A DNA stretch of 9,295 bases from Pseudorhodobacter antarcticus (GCA_945897655.1 CAMDHB010000116.1:1-9295); one strand, 5' to 3'; positions 1-7,628 are shown, counted from the stretch's first letter. Notes: generated by a model from the letters alone, not told the origin. A program made the numbers and translations.

Positions 1-491
1 TTGGCTTGCAACAGGACTGCCCGGTAATCATCGGGCGTCTCGGTCAGATCATCGGCAAGGCCGGTGCAGATGATGCCCTCGGCCTGATCCAAGGGAACGC
101 GGACGATCGGCTCCGCGTTGGCGGCCAGATCAGCCAGATCATCGGCAAAGCTGGTGAAAAACGGCTCGTCCTTGGCAGCGCCAATGAAATACACACGCCG
201 CCCCACAGCGCCGGCCAGCATAGCGCCCTGCGTGGCATCGCCCGAGGTGACAACCTCATCCCAGGCGTCGCGCGGCACGCCCATTGCATCCAACTGGTTG
301 ATCACACTCGCCCGCGGGCGCGGCGCGTTGGTCAGCAACAGAACCCGGCCACCCCGGGCGCGAAAACCCTGCAAGGCCGCAACGGCGGTGGGGAAGGGGG
401 TCTTGCCGTTGTGCAGACAACCCCACAGGTCGCAGAATACCGCATCATAGCGGGTGCCAAGGTCGGCAAGGCTTGCGATGATCTCGGTCAT
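1..491 (-). CDS. HAD-superfamily class IIA hydrolase, TIGR01459 type (3' end outside window)
   Basis: Only the first 163 codons are present; the gene continues past the left edge. The start ATG at 491 gives an N-terminus typical of the family. HAD motif I is at residues 18-28 (VFCDLWGCLHN), with nucleophile candidate D21. The second Asp of the usual DxD pair is replaced by W23, which I recall as normal for TIGR01459 proteins; if so, phosphatase activity cannot be assumed. Motif II is LLLTNAPRP (residues 51-59, with T54). The cap domain begins after about residue 75. Family members are cytosolic, their substrate is not established, and the gene often lies near ribF in Rhodobacteraceae (recalled, not visible here). 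It is co-directional with ppaC but separated from it by 93 bp holding a large inverted repeat. The Shine-Dalgarno is weak. The family assignment is confident; the function is not. Confidence 0.85.
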   Translation of the reverse strand, partial: MTEIIASLADLGTRYDAVFCDLWGCLHNGKTPFPTAVAALQGFRARGGRVLLLTNAPRPRASVINQLDAMGVPRDAWDEVVTSGDATQGAMLAGAVGRRVYFIGAAKDEPFFTSFADDLADLAANAEPIVRVPLDQAEGIICTGLADDLTETPDDYRAVLLQA

Positions 492-514
492 GCGGGGCTT
501 TCTGGCGAAGGGAA

Positions 515-578
515 GATGGGCAGATTGCCCATCCTACAAGGTGTGGCGCTGACTTGTAGGATGGGCAATCTGCCCATC
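515..578. repeat. REP-like paired inverted repeat (BIME-type)
   Basis: Two perfectly complementary 26-bp arms (515-540 and 553-578) flank a 12-nt loop (541-552). Each arm also contains a nested dyad, GATGGGCA-N3-TGCCCATC, so each arm is itself a small hairpin unit and the pair are in opposite orientation. This is the architecture of a REP doublet. It sits 6 bp past the ppaC stop and 23 bp before the HAD start, a usual position for REPs between co-directional genes. No T-run follows on the minus strand, so it is not a canonical intrinsic terminator. It could block 3' exonuclease and stabilise the upstream operon mRNA, or attenuate the HAD gene. No second copy was noticed in the window. Confidence 0.8.
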
Positions 579-584
579 CTTGGG

Positions 585-1505
585 TTACAGTTTCAGCGCC
601 GGGATGATCTGCTTTTTACGGCTCATGATGCCGGGCAGCACCACCGTGTCGCCGGTGACCGTGCAGCCGAACGACGCTTCGGCCATCTGCTTGACCAGAT
701 CATTCGGTACCAGCAGCGTCGCCTCTTCGTTCAGGATATCGATCACGAACAGCAGCACCTGATCGGCGCCATCCTCTTTCGCCACATCCACCATGCTGGC
801 CATCAGGCTGGCCTTGCGGTCCAGCAGAACCTTGGGCGCGGTGGTTTCCAGCACCGACACGCGCAGTTCCTTGCCCGCGACATTGTATTCCTTGCTGTCC
901 ATCCGCAGCAGGGCTGCGTCCGAGAAGGAGGACACGTCCGACTTCGCCTCGAACAGTTTGGTGGCACGATCCGGGATCGACACGCCCAGATCGGCGGCCA
1001 AAGCCTCGGCCACGGCGCGGTCATGGGGGGTGGTGGTGGACGAACGGAATTCCAGCGTGTCGGACAGGATGCACGACAGCATGGCACCCTTGATCGCACG
1101 GGGAGCGCGGGCCATGTCAGCGCCGATCAGGTCATGCAGGATCGTGGCAGTGCAGGCCAGCGGGCGGATGGTGATGTCGATGGGGGTCTTGGTCTTGATG
1201 CCGCCGACCAGCATGTGATGGTCGATGATGCCCACCACCGATGCCTCGTTGATCGAGGGGGGCAGTTCGGCCGGGTTGTTGGTGTCCACGATGACCACAG
1301 TATCCGCCGCTGTCACATCGGCGATGATCGTGGGCTTGGTCAGGTTCCAGTGGGTCAGCACAAACGCCGCTTCGGTGTTGGGTTCGCCCAACAAAAACGC
1401 CTCGGCCGGGGTGCCTTTGACTTCGGTCAGGTACCAGGCCCAGATGATGGGCGAGCCGGTGGAATCGGTGTCAGGGGATTTGTGGCCGAGAACCTTGATG
1501 GTCAT
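585..1505 (-). CDS. ppaC: Manganese-dependent (family II) inorganic pyrophosphatase
   Basis: This 306-residue protein hydrolyses pyrophosphate to two phosphates in the cytosol, pulling biosynthetic reactions forward. It belongs to the DHH phosphoesterase superfamily, with an N-terminal DHH and a C-terminal DHHA2 domain. Visible metal ligands are H8, D12 and D14 in GHKSPDTDS (7-15), D74 in VIVDTNNP, D95-H96-H97 in the DHH motif, and D149 in CILSDT. The substrate-binding SRKKQ motif is at 295-299 near the C-terminus. One small deviation is S10, where many family members have Asn (GHKNPDTDS). The length is normal and complete. The start ATG overlaps the stop of the upstream 37-codon ORF (ATGA at 1502-1505), so translation is probably coupled. 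It is the last gene of the ATGA-chained operon and is followed by the REP-like repeat. Confidence 0.97.
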   Translation of the reverse strand: MTIKVLGHKSPDTDSTGSPIIWAWYLTEVKGTPAEAFLLGEPNTEAAFVLTHWNLTKPTIIADVTAADTVVIVDTNNPAELPPSINEASVVGIIDHHMLVGGIKTKTPIDITIRPLACTATILHDLIGADMARAPRAIKGAMLSCILSDTLEFRSSTTTPHDRAVAEALAADLGVSIPDRATKLFEAKSDVSSFSDAALLRMDSKEYNVAGKELRVSVLETTAPKVLLDRKASLMASMVDVAKEDGADQVLLFVIDILNEEATLLVPNDLVKQMAEASFGCTVTGDTVVLPGIMSRKKQIIPALKL

Positions 1506-1615
1506 GCGAATACCTTTGGGATGCGGATTTCGGGCGGCTTATAGGGCCCGGCGCGGGCAATGTCACGGGGGGTTGCCTTGCGCGGGCCGAATTGCCGCAT
1601 TGCAGCAACGGTCAT
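1502..1615 (-). CDS. Small 37-residue protein between EamA gene and ppaC, unknown function
   Basis: This short frame exactly fills the gap between the EamA gene and ppaC. Its ATG (1615-1613) overlaps the EamA stop, and its TGA overlaps the ppaC ATG, both as ATGA. About three quarters of its third codon positions are G or C, like the flanking genes. The product is basic and proline-rich, with MRQFGPRK near the N-terminus and YKPPEIRIPKVF at the C-terminus; it has no hydrophobic segment, signal peptide or Cys. I do not recognise a family. It may be a real microprotein, or it may serve mainly as a translated bridge that carries ribosomes into ppaC. The tight double overlap is the main support; short length is the main doubt. 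Confidence 0.6.
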   Translation of the reverse strand: MTVAAMRQFGPRKATPRDIARAGPYKPPEIRIPKVFA

Positions 1616-2463
1616 CTGTCGCGGTATTGCCGCGTGATATGCCAGATAACTGCCGTCAGGATCACCGTGGCGCCCACCAGCGTGGCAGGCCCCGGGGTTT
1701 CGCCGAACATCATCCACACCCACAGGGGAGCAATCGGCGCTTCCAGCGCGCCGATCAGGGCGGTCTGGATGGGTTTGATCATGGTGGACCCCAGCAGGAA
1801 CAGCGAAAACCCGATGGTCGAATTGATCAGGCCAAACCCCGCCATCAGCCAGATCTGGTCGGCATCCGGCGTCAGGTTCACGCCAAATGGCAGGCACAGC
1901 ACGACCGATATTGCAGCAGACATGATGCCGGCGGGCAGGGTCGGGATCTCGGGGTGTTTGCGGGCGATGACCACCATCAGCGCCATGCCCAGCGTCATCA
2001 CCAGTGCCAGCACATCCCCCAGCAAGGAGCCGTCGTTGCTTAACCCCACCATGATCACCGCGCCAACAAAGGCCGCCACACTGGCAATCACCGAATCGCG
2101 GCTGGGCCGTTCATGCAGCATGGCCCAGGCCAGACCCGCCGTCAGAAACGGCACCACGGCATAGATGATCGCCACATGCGCAATCGACGTCATCCGCAGC
2201 GAGGTGATGTAACATAGCATCCCCACCCCCGACAGCGCGGCATAGATCCAGCCCGCGCGCCGCAACTGGAAAAACCCGCGCAACCCCGCTGGCCCTTGCA
2301 GGTACAACAGGACAGCCAGCAGACCCGCACAGCCAAAGGCACCACGCCAGACGATCACGGTGATCAGGTCTTCTGTGATGGCGCGGGTGAACAGGCCTGC
2401 CGTGCTCCACGCCAGGGTAGATGTCGCCACAAGGATCAGCCCAAGCCGTTGTGAGGGGATCAT
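1612..2463 (-). CDS. EamA/DMT-family transporter
   Basis: This 283-residue inner-membrane protein belongs to the drug/metabolite transporter superfamily. Two EamA repeats (about residues 8-139 and 147-275) give ten predicted helices, near 6-27, 33-56, 70-90, 95-115, 123-141, 148-166, 177-194, 203-224, 231-253 and 259-277. The family-typical Trp-Arg (VWRGAFG) follows helix 2, a Glu (LHERPS) follows helix 4, and GALEAPIAPLW lies in helix 9, matching the usual EamA pattern. Members export amino acids, nucleotides or other metabolites, and the substrate cannot be read from the sequence. The ATG overlaps the stop of the MBL-fold gene (ATGA at 2460-2463), and its own stop overlaps the small ORF. 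It is distinct from the second EamA gene at the right edge. Confidence 0.93.
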   Translation of the reverse strand: MIPSQRLGLILVATSTLAWSTAGLFTRAITEDLITVIVWRGAFGCAGLLAVLLYLQGPAGLRGFFQLRRAGWIYAALSGVGMLCYITSLRMTSIAHVAIIYAVVPFLTAGLAWAMLHERPSRDSVIASVAAFVGAVIMVGLSNDGSLLGDVLALVMTLGMALMVVIARKHPEIPTLPAGIMSAAISVVLCLPFGVNLTPDADQIWLMAGFGLINSTIGFSLFLLGSTMIKPIQTALIGALEAPIAPLWVWMMFGETPGPATLVGATVILTAVIWHITRQYRDR

Positions 2464-3194
2464 GGGCTGGGCAGAATCGGTTCGTGGCCGGGGATCAGCA
2501 CCGCGCCATAGCGGCGTGCCAGACGGTGCAGCATGCGCCCTGACCGTGCCGCAAGGCCTGGATCGGCGGCATCGGGATACCCCTCAGCCGGTTCGCTGTG
2601 GCGGTTGATGGCATCTATGGCCAGCACGGTGGCCTGACCGGGCAGCCGCACCAGCGCCGACAGATGCCCCGCCGTATGGCCGGGGGTCGGGTATAGGCGC
2701 AGGCCACCGCAAACGTCGGTGGGTTTTGTGATTAGGGTATAGGCGGCCTCGGGCCAGTTCATCGGGCGGGCCATGCCAAAATACAGCGGTTTGGGCAGGG
2801 CATGTTCCACCGCACTCAGGATGATCGCGGCCCCCGGAAAACAGCCCAGACCCCCGACATGGTCGATGTGGGAATGGCTCAGGATCACATGGCTGATGTC
2901 GGCGGCGGTCAGGCCGTGGCGGGCAAGGGCACCCAGAACGGTGTGCTCGGCCCCGAAACCCACCAGCTTGCCAAAACTGTCCAACCCATCAGCCAGGGCC
3001 GTGCCGCGTTCATCGGTCGCGTAGGCCGGCGGAAAGCCGGTATCCAGCAAGATCTGACGGCCCGCTGTGGTCGTGATCAGCCAACCCGTGATCGGGATCA
3101 ACCGCTTGCCCGGCCCCACATCAAAGCGGCCAAGGTCCAGCTGTTGCAGGCTTGCCACCCGGTCGCGGCGCAGGGGGAGTGTGGAAGGGTTCAT
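2460..3194 (-). CDS. MBL-fold metallo-hydrolase, AHL-lactonase-like
   Basis: This 244-residue, probably cytosolic zinc hydrolase has no signal peptide. The dinuclear metal signature is complete: HSHIDH at 107-112 (H107, H109, D111, H112), H173 in PTPGHTAGH, D194 in LAIDAINRH, and H237 in IPGHEP. The early strand ILLDTGFPP (49-56) and the overall length resemble N-acyl homoserine lactonases of the AttM/AiiB/AiiA group. However, the same architecture covers many other lactonases and thioesterases, and the Tyr that follows the bridging Asp in AiiA-type enzymes is not evident here. Substrate is therefore open. The start overlaps the TraB/GumN stop (ATGA at 3191-3194) and the stop overlaps the EamA start, so it is co-translated with a secreted protein and a transporter. 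Confidence 0.85.
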   Translation of the reverse strand: MNPSTLPLRRDRVASLQQLDLGRFDVGPGKRLIPITGWLITTTAGRQILLDTGFPPAYATDERGTALADGLDSFGKLVGFGAEHTVLGALARHGLTAADISHVILSHSHIDHVGGLGCFPGAAIILSAVEHALPKPLYFGMARPMNWPEAAYTLITKPTDVCGGLRLYPTPGHTAGHLSALVRLPGQATVLAIDAINRHSEPAEGYPDAADPGLAARSGRMLHRLARRYGAVLIPGHEPILPSP

Positions 3195-4222
3195 GGGTCG
3201 ACGCGTAGCACGGTCCAGCCCTCGCCTGCCAGCAGGTTCAGCACGCCCTGCACCCCCGACAGATGCAGCGCACCAAAGGCCGCCACCACCGGACCCTCTG
3301 CTGCGGCAGCGGTGATCACAGGCAGCCAGGCCCGGTTGCGACGGATGATCATCGCCTCTTCGATCAGGGCCAACTGGCGGTCGGCTTCCGCTTGGGTGAC
3401 GCCAGAGGCCGTCATGATCTGCAGGCGGGTGAATTCCCAGAACAGGCGGTTCTCTCCACTGAAATAGCTGTCGGCCACCGTGACGGCCATGTCATCATCC
3501 ACCGCCACCGTATCCAGGCTTTGCACCAGCATCGCCATCTGGTCCTGCGGTGAAAAGCTGTCGAAGATGCCAAAGACCGTGTCAAAGGGTTCCAGGCTGA
3601 CCACGGGAATGGCGCGGTCGCTGGCCAAATCGACCAGTTGCAGGTCAAGGCCCGGGGCCCTGCCGGCCTGGCTGAACTGACACGGCGGAATGGCCAGAAC
3701 CGAACTGATGTACCAAGGCTGCATCTTGGCCGCAAAGACCGGCTGAATGCCCCGTGCCAGCATCGCACCCGACAGACGAAGCCAGTCCGCGTCCGACAGT
3801 GCCTCGGTCAGGGGCGGGCCTTCGGCGTTCATCAGGCGTTCGGGATGCGCGGCGACATGGGCTTGCAGGGCGGAAACCTCCTTCGGGGCGGCTTCGACCA
3901 ATACGGTTTTCGCTGTGGCCAGGATGTCGGGCAGGCGGGCCCGGATAATGCCGTGGCGCGGGTCGTCCAGATGATAGGTGCCGATCAGGGTGATCGTCTG
4001 ACCATCCTTGGCGGCCGTCCAAAGATTGCCCTTGGCAAAGGGCTGCGCATCGGCGGCGGCCTGCAACTCGGCGCGCTGTTCGGGCGGCAGGGCGGCAATC
4101 AGGTTGTCACCCTCGCAGGCGGCCAGCAGGCCAGAAGGTGCCAGCAGGCCAATGGCGCAAAGTGTCAGCCACCCAGCCCAGTTCAAGATGGCCCACCCGT
4201 TTTTGCAACCCACTCTTGTCAC
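3191..4222 (-). CDS. TraB/GumN-family protein, secreted
   Basis: This is a TraB/GumN (PF01963) protein. The visible hallmarks, numbered from an upstream in-frame ATG at 4294, are GTYHLDDPRH near 108-117, LVEAAPKE near 135-142, the IPPCQ segment, and the C-terminal GALHLSGVQGVLNLLAGEGW. The function of bacterial members is unknown; the fold is related to EreA/Tiki proteases. A hydrophobic stretch ending LLAAC precedes the mature part, indicating export. The Cys could be a lipobox Cys, but it more likely pairs with the Cys of IPPCQ, since both positions are often Cys in this family. I chose the GTG at 4222: it has an AGGG-type Shine-Dalgarno five bases upstream and gives an n-region with Arg and Lys. 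The ATG at 4294 has no ribosome binding site and would add 24 residues. It is probably the first gene of the ATGA-chained operon. Confidence 0.85.
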   Translation of the reverse strand: MTRVGCKNGWAILNWAGWLTLCAIGLLAPSGLLAACEGDNLIAALPPEQRAELQAAADAQPFAKGNLWTAAKDGQTITLIGTYHLDDPRHGIIRARLPDILATAKTVLVEAAPKEVSALQAHVAAHPERLMNAEGPPLTEALSDADWLRLSGAMLARGIQPVFAAKMQPWYISSVLAIPPCQFSQAGRAPGLDLQLVDLASDRAIPVVSLEPFDTVFGIFDSFSPQDQMAMLVQSLDTVAVDDDMAVTVADSYFSGENRLFWEFTRLQIMTASGVTQAEADRQLALIEEAMIIRRNRAWLPVITAAAAEGPVVAAFGALHLSGVQGVLNLLAGEGWTVLRVDP

Positions 4223-4325
4223 GCCGACCCTGTCTGGACCTTGCAACGCGCCACCACGATCAAAGATTGCCGCCGCTTCGACCAAGGGATCCATTCATGC
4301 ACGACCGCCGGACCCAACCCCCGTC

Positions 4326-4354
4326 TTGACGCCTTTCGTACCACCTCATAAGCT
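4326..4354 (+). promoter_or_regulatory. Candidate promoter for the sulfotransferase gene
   Basis: TTGACG (4326-4331, five of six matches to the -35 consensus) lies 17 bp before TAAGCT (4349-4354, a poor -10). It is in the divergent gap between the TraB/GumN and sulfotransferase genes. A short hairpin (CTCAT-GGAA-ATGAG, 4355-4368) follows in the presumed leader. The call rests only on motif position. Confidence 0.3.
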
Positions 4355-4393
4355 CTCATGGAAATGAGGAAAGTGGGTTACGGATAGCAGAAA

Positions 4394-5017
4394 TTGATTT
4401 CACACCTTTATGATACGATTTTCGTCCATATACCCAAAACGGGGGGTCAAAGCGTCGAATTGGTGTTTCTGGAAGCACATAAACTGAGATGGCGGTCCAG
4501 AAACGATCTTTTGCTGCGCCAATCAACCGACCGGAGTAGGGGGCCCTCGCGGTTGGTCCATCTTTATGCTCATGAATACTCAGATCACGGCTATATCGAT
4601 GCAGCGGACTTTCGAAAGTACTTCAAGTTTGCCATCGTCCGCGACCCCTATCAGCGTTTGATGTCCGAGTATCGGTACCGCAAGTCGTGGCAAAGGATGT
4701 CGATTGATCAGTTTCTTGCAGTCACCTTTGACAATGACTGGTCCGATCCCGCGCGCCACCTCGTTCCCCAGGTCAAGTACCTGAAAGATGCTCAGGGTGG
4801 CATGTTGGTCGACGAGATCGTGCGTTTCGAAAACCTGACTGCAGAACTTGCCCCCGTGTTCCGCCGTATTTTTGGCGAAGACCGGGAATTGCCGCACCGT
4901 AACAGTTCAAAGTCTGGCAGCGGGACGGTTGCAGACCTGACCAAAGCCCAGATGAAAGTCATCACGGAAAAGTATGCCGCGGATTTCGAAGCCTTCGGTT
5001 ATCCGACCCGGGACTGA
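4394..5017 (+). CDS. Sulfotransferase family 2 domain protein
   Basis: This 207-residue protein has the two PAPS-binding signatures of the Sulfotransfer_2 group. The 5'-phosphosulfate loop is at residues 10-18 (FVHIPKTGG) and the 3'-phosphate motif at about 79-96 (FAIVRDPYQRLMSEYR). RHLVPQVKYL (121-130), a polar ENL (146-148) and HRNSS (169-173) fit the family, whose members sulfate cell-surface or exported glycans. The length is normal. The start is TTG at 4394, with a weak GGA nine bases upstream. An in-frame ATG at 4358 is cut off by TAG at 4385, and no in-frame ATG follows until residue 90. Base composition is visibly lower in GC and less biased at third positions than the neighbours, suggesting horizontal acquisition. 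It stands alone between minus-strand genes; the acceptor substrate is unknown. Confidence 0.85.
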   Translation: MISHLYDTIFVHIPKTGGQSVELVFLEAHKLRWRSRNDLLLRQSTDRSRGPSRLVHLYAHEYSDHGYIDAADFRKYFKFAIVRDPYQRLMSEYRYRKSWQRMSIDQFLAVTFDNDWSDPARHLVPQVKYLKDAQGGMLVDEIVRFENLTAELAPVFRRIFGEDRELPHRNSSKSGSGTVADLTKAQMKVITEKYAADFEAFGYPTRD

Positions 5018-5104
5018 CACCTGGTCGGTGTCAAAAAAACCGGGTTCACCGAAGCGGTTCAAGCTTCTGGGTTCAGTCCTGACCCACGACGGCGACGGTC
5101 CTGC

Positions 5105-5144
5105 AAAAGGTGATCGGCTCAGCGCGCCCAAACGCGGGCCGATC
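5105..5144 (-). terminator. Possible intrinsic terminator behind the GFA remnant
   Basis: GATCGGC (5112-5118) pairs with GCCGATC (5138-5144), with an inner CGCG/CGCG pairing (5123-5126 with 5133-5136) around a CCCAAA loop. Read on the minus strand, the hairpin is followed by ACC and then TTTT (5108-5105). It lies 50 bp past the GFA stop. The T-run is short and not adjacent, so the call is tentative. The rest of 5018-5194 shows no coding frame I would defend. Confidence 0.4.
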
Positions 5145-5194
5145 CCACAGCGCAGTCCTTCCTGACATGCTGCTTGCCTGACCCGGCGAAACCC

Positions 5195-5488
5195 TCATCG
5201 CCATTCGGCGTGCTGTGCCAGATCGTCAGTGATATCGTGCCATGGCGCCTTGGAACCCACAAAGATATGCGCGTTAGGCCGGATGCCCGGCGCATCCAGC
5301 AAGGTGCCCAGCGTGACATGGGCAAAGGTCCCGTCGCGCACCACGGAATACAGCAGCGATCCGCAAATGCCGCAATGCACGTCATGGTTTGCAGGGGCGC
5401 CAAAGGTCATCACGTGATTGGCACCACCCGCATCACCCCGCAGCCAGTCGACTTGCATCCCAAAGGCAAAGCGACAATTTTCACAGTT
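5195..5488 (-). pseudogene. GFA-family (CENP-V/glutathione-dependent formaldehyde-activating-like) remnant, N-terminus lost
   Basis: The C-terminal two thirds of a GFA zinc protein is clear: VDWLRG, then HCGICGSLLYSVV with a CxxC zinc pair, GTLLDAPG, and HIFVGSKAPWHDITDDL near the stop. Upstream, NCENCRF resembles the central CxxCR motif, but only about seven residues separate it from VDWLRG, where family members usually have nearer twenty. The N-terminal CxCG zinc motif is absent. The frame stays open to 5545 but runs into the groESL promoter and CIRCE operator, which cannot be GFA coding sequence. ATG at 5458 could start a roughly 87-residue fragment, but it would lack most of the zinc ligands. 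I read it as a 5'-truncated gene with an internal deletion, probably non-functional. A shortened but expressed protein cannot be excluded. Confidence 0.65.
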
Positions 5489-5494
5489 CCGGTG

Positions 5495-5522
5495 GTTGAC
5501 TCGTTGGGGGCCAGCCCTTACT
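5495..5522 (+). promoter_or_regulatory. Candidate groESL promoter (RpoH- or housekeeping-type)
   Basis: GTTGACT (5495-5501) is followed after 13 bp by CCCTTACT (5515-5522). This spacing equals that of heat-shock sigma-32 promoters (CTTGAAA-N13-CCCCATNT), and the match is partial in both boxes. The same TTGACT (5496-5501) with 17-bp spacing to TACTTG could instead be a weak housekeeping promoter. Either reading puts the transcript start just before the CIRCE element, as expected for HrcA-repressed groESL. Confidence 0.5.
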
Positions 5523-5531
5523 TGGGCATCG

Positions 5532-5558
5532 TTAGCACTCACCAAACCCGAGTGCTAA
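5532..5558. promoter_or_regulatory. CIRCE operator (HrcA binding site)
   Basis: TTAGCACTC, nine spacer bases and GAGTGCTAA form a perfect 9-9-9 CIRCE inverted repeat, 37 bp before the groES start. HrcA bound here represses groESL, and GroEL is known to help HrcA fold, giving feedback. The element would lie in the 5' leader and could also form a hairpin that affects mRNA stability. The hrcA gene is not in this window. Confidence 0.97.
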
Positions 5559-5595
5559 TTCAATGAAACCTGGAAACCCAAGGGAGCGTTACCAG

Positions 5596-5883
5596 ATGAA
5601 ATTCTCACCGCTGCATGACCGCGTATTGGTGCGTCGCATCGAAGGCGAAGAAAAGACCAAGGGCGGGCTGATCATCCCCGACAGCGCCAAGGAAAAGCCC
5701 TCGGAAGGCCAAGTCGTTTCGGTTGGCCCGGGCGCACGCAAGGATTCGGGCGAGTTGATCGCACCGACCGTCAAAGCTGGCGACAAGATCTTGTTCGGCA
5801 AATGGTCGGGCACCGAGATCAAGCTGGACGGCGAAGACCTGCTGATCATGAAGGAAAGCGACATCCTCGGCGTTTTCGCCTGA
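5596..5883 (+). CDS. groES: Co-chaperonin GroES
   Basis: This 95-residue protein is the heptameric lid of the GroEL folding chamber, in the cytosol. KFSPLHDRVLVRR opens the protein; the mobile loop (about residues 17-35, EGEEKTKGGLIIPDSAKEK) contacts GroEL; QVVSVGPG and the C-terminal LLIMKESDILGVF are standard. The frame is open back to 5563, but the ATG at 5596 is the start: an AGGGAG ribosome binding site lies nine bases upstream and the protein matches normal GroES length. It is the first gene of the groESL operon, controlled by the CIRCE element, with groEL 39 bp downstream. Confidence 0.98.
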   Translation: MKFSPLHDRVLVRRIEGEEKTKGGLIIPDSAKEKPSEGQVVSVGPGARKDSGELIAPTVKAGDKILFGKWSGTEIKLDGEDLLIMKESDILGVFA

Positions 5884-5922
5884 GCCTGTCCAAACCCATA
5901 ACGCATTCAAGGAGCTAAGCAA

Positions 5923-7572
<1,650 letters not shown>

Positions 7573-7594
7573 TCTGCCGGATCGGCATGTTAGG

Positions 7595-7628
7595 AAAGGG
7601 CGTCCCGCAAGGGGCGCCCTTTTCGTTT
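7595..7628 (+). terminator. Intrinsic terminator of groESL
   Basis: AAAGGGCGTCCC (7595-7606) pairs with GGGGCGCCCTTT (7611-7622) through 12 pairs, one of them G-U, around a stable GCAA tetraloop. The T-rich tail is TTTTCGTTT. It begins 23 bp after the groEL stop. Confidence 0.93.

Noticed and set aside
48..155. Near-identical 20-bp segments (GATCATCGGCAAGGCCGGTG-like) at 48-67 and 136-155
   Set aside because: Both lie inside the HAD gene and encode similar ADDL segments. Chance codon similarity explains them better than a DNA repeat.
6..1544. A 512-codon plus-strand frame across the HAD and ppaC region
   Set aside because: It is antisense to two well-supported genes and spans the inverted repeat; its product is low-complexity Gly/Arg/His-rich sequence with no family features.
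1502..1897. Longer minus-strand frame (131 codons) ending with the 37-residue small protein
   Set aside because: Its upstream part overlaps the conserved C-terminal half of the EamA gene in another frame. Only the last 37 codons fall outside it.
5016..5039. Hairpin GACACC-TGGTC-GGTGTC right after the sulfotransferase, followed by seven A's
   Set aside because: An intrinsic terminator on the plus strand needs T's after the stem; here they are A's. On the minus strand the T-run precedes the stem, so neither direction fits.
5563..5595. In-frame ATG upstream of groES adding 11 residues
   Set aside because: The ATG at 5596 has an AGGGAG site and gives the conserved GroES N-terminus; the upstream ATG is almost adjacent to CIRCE and lacks a site.
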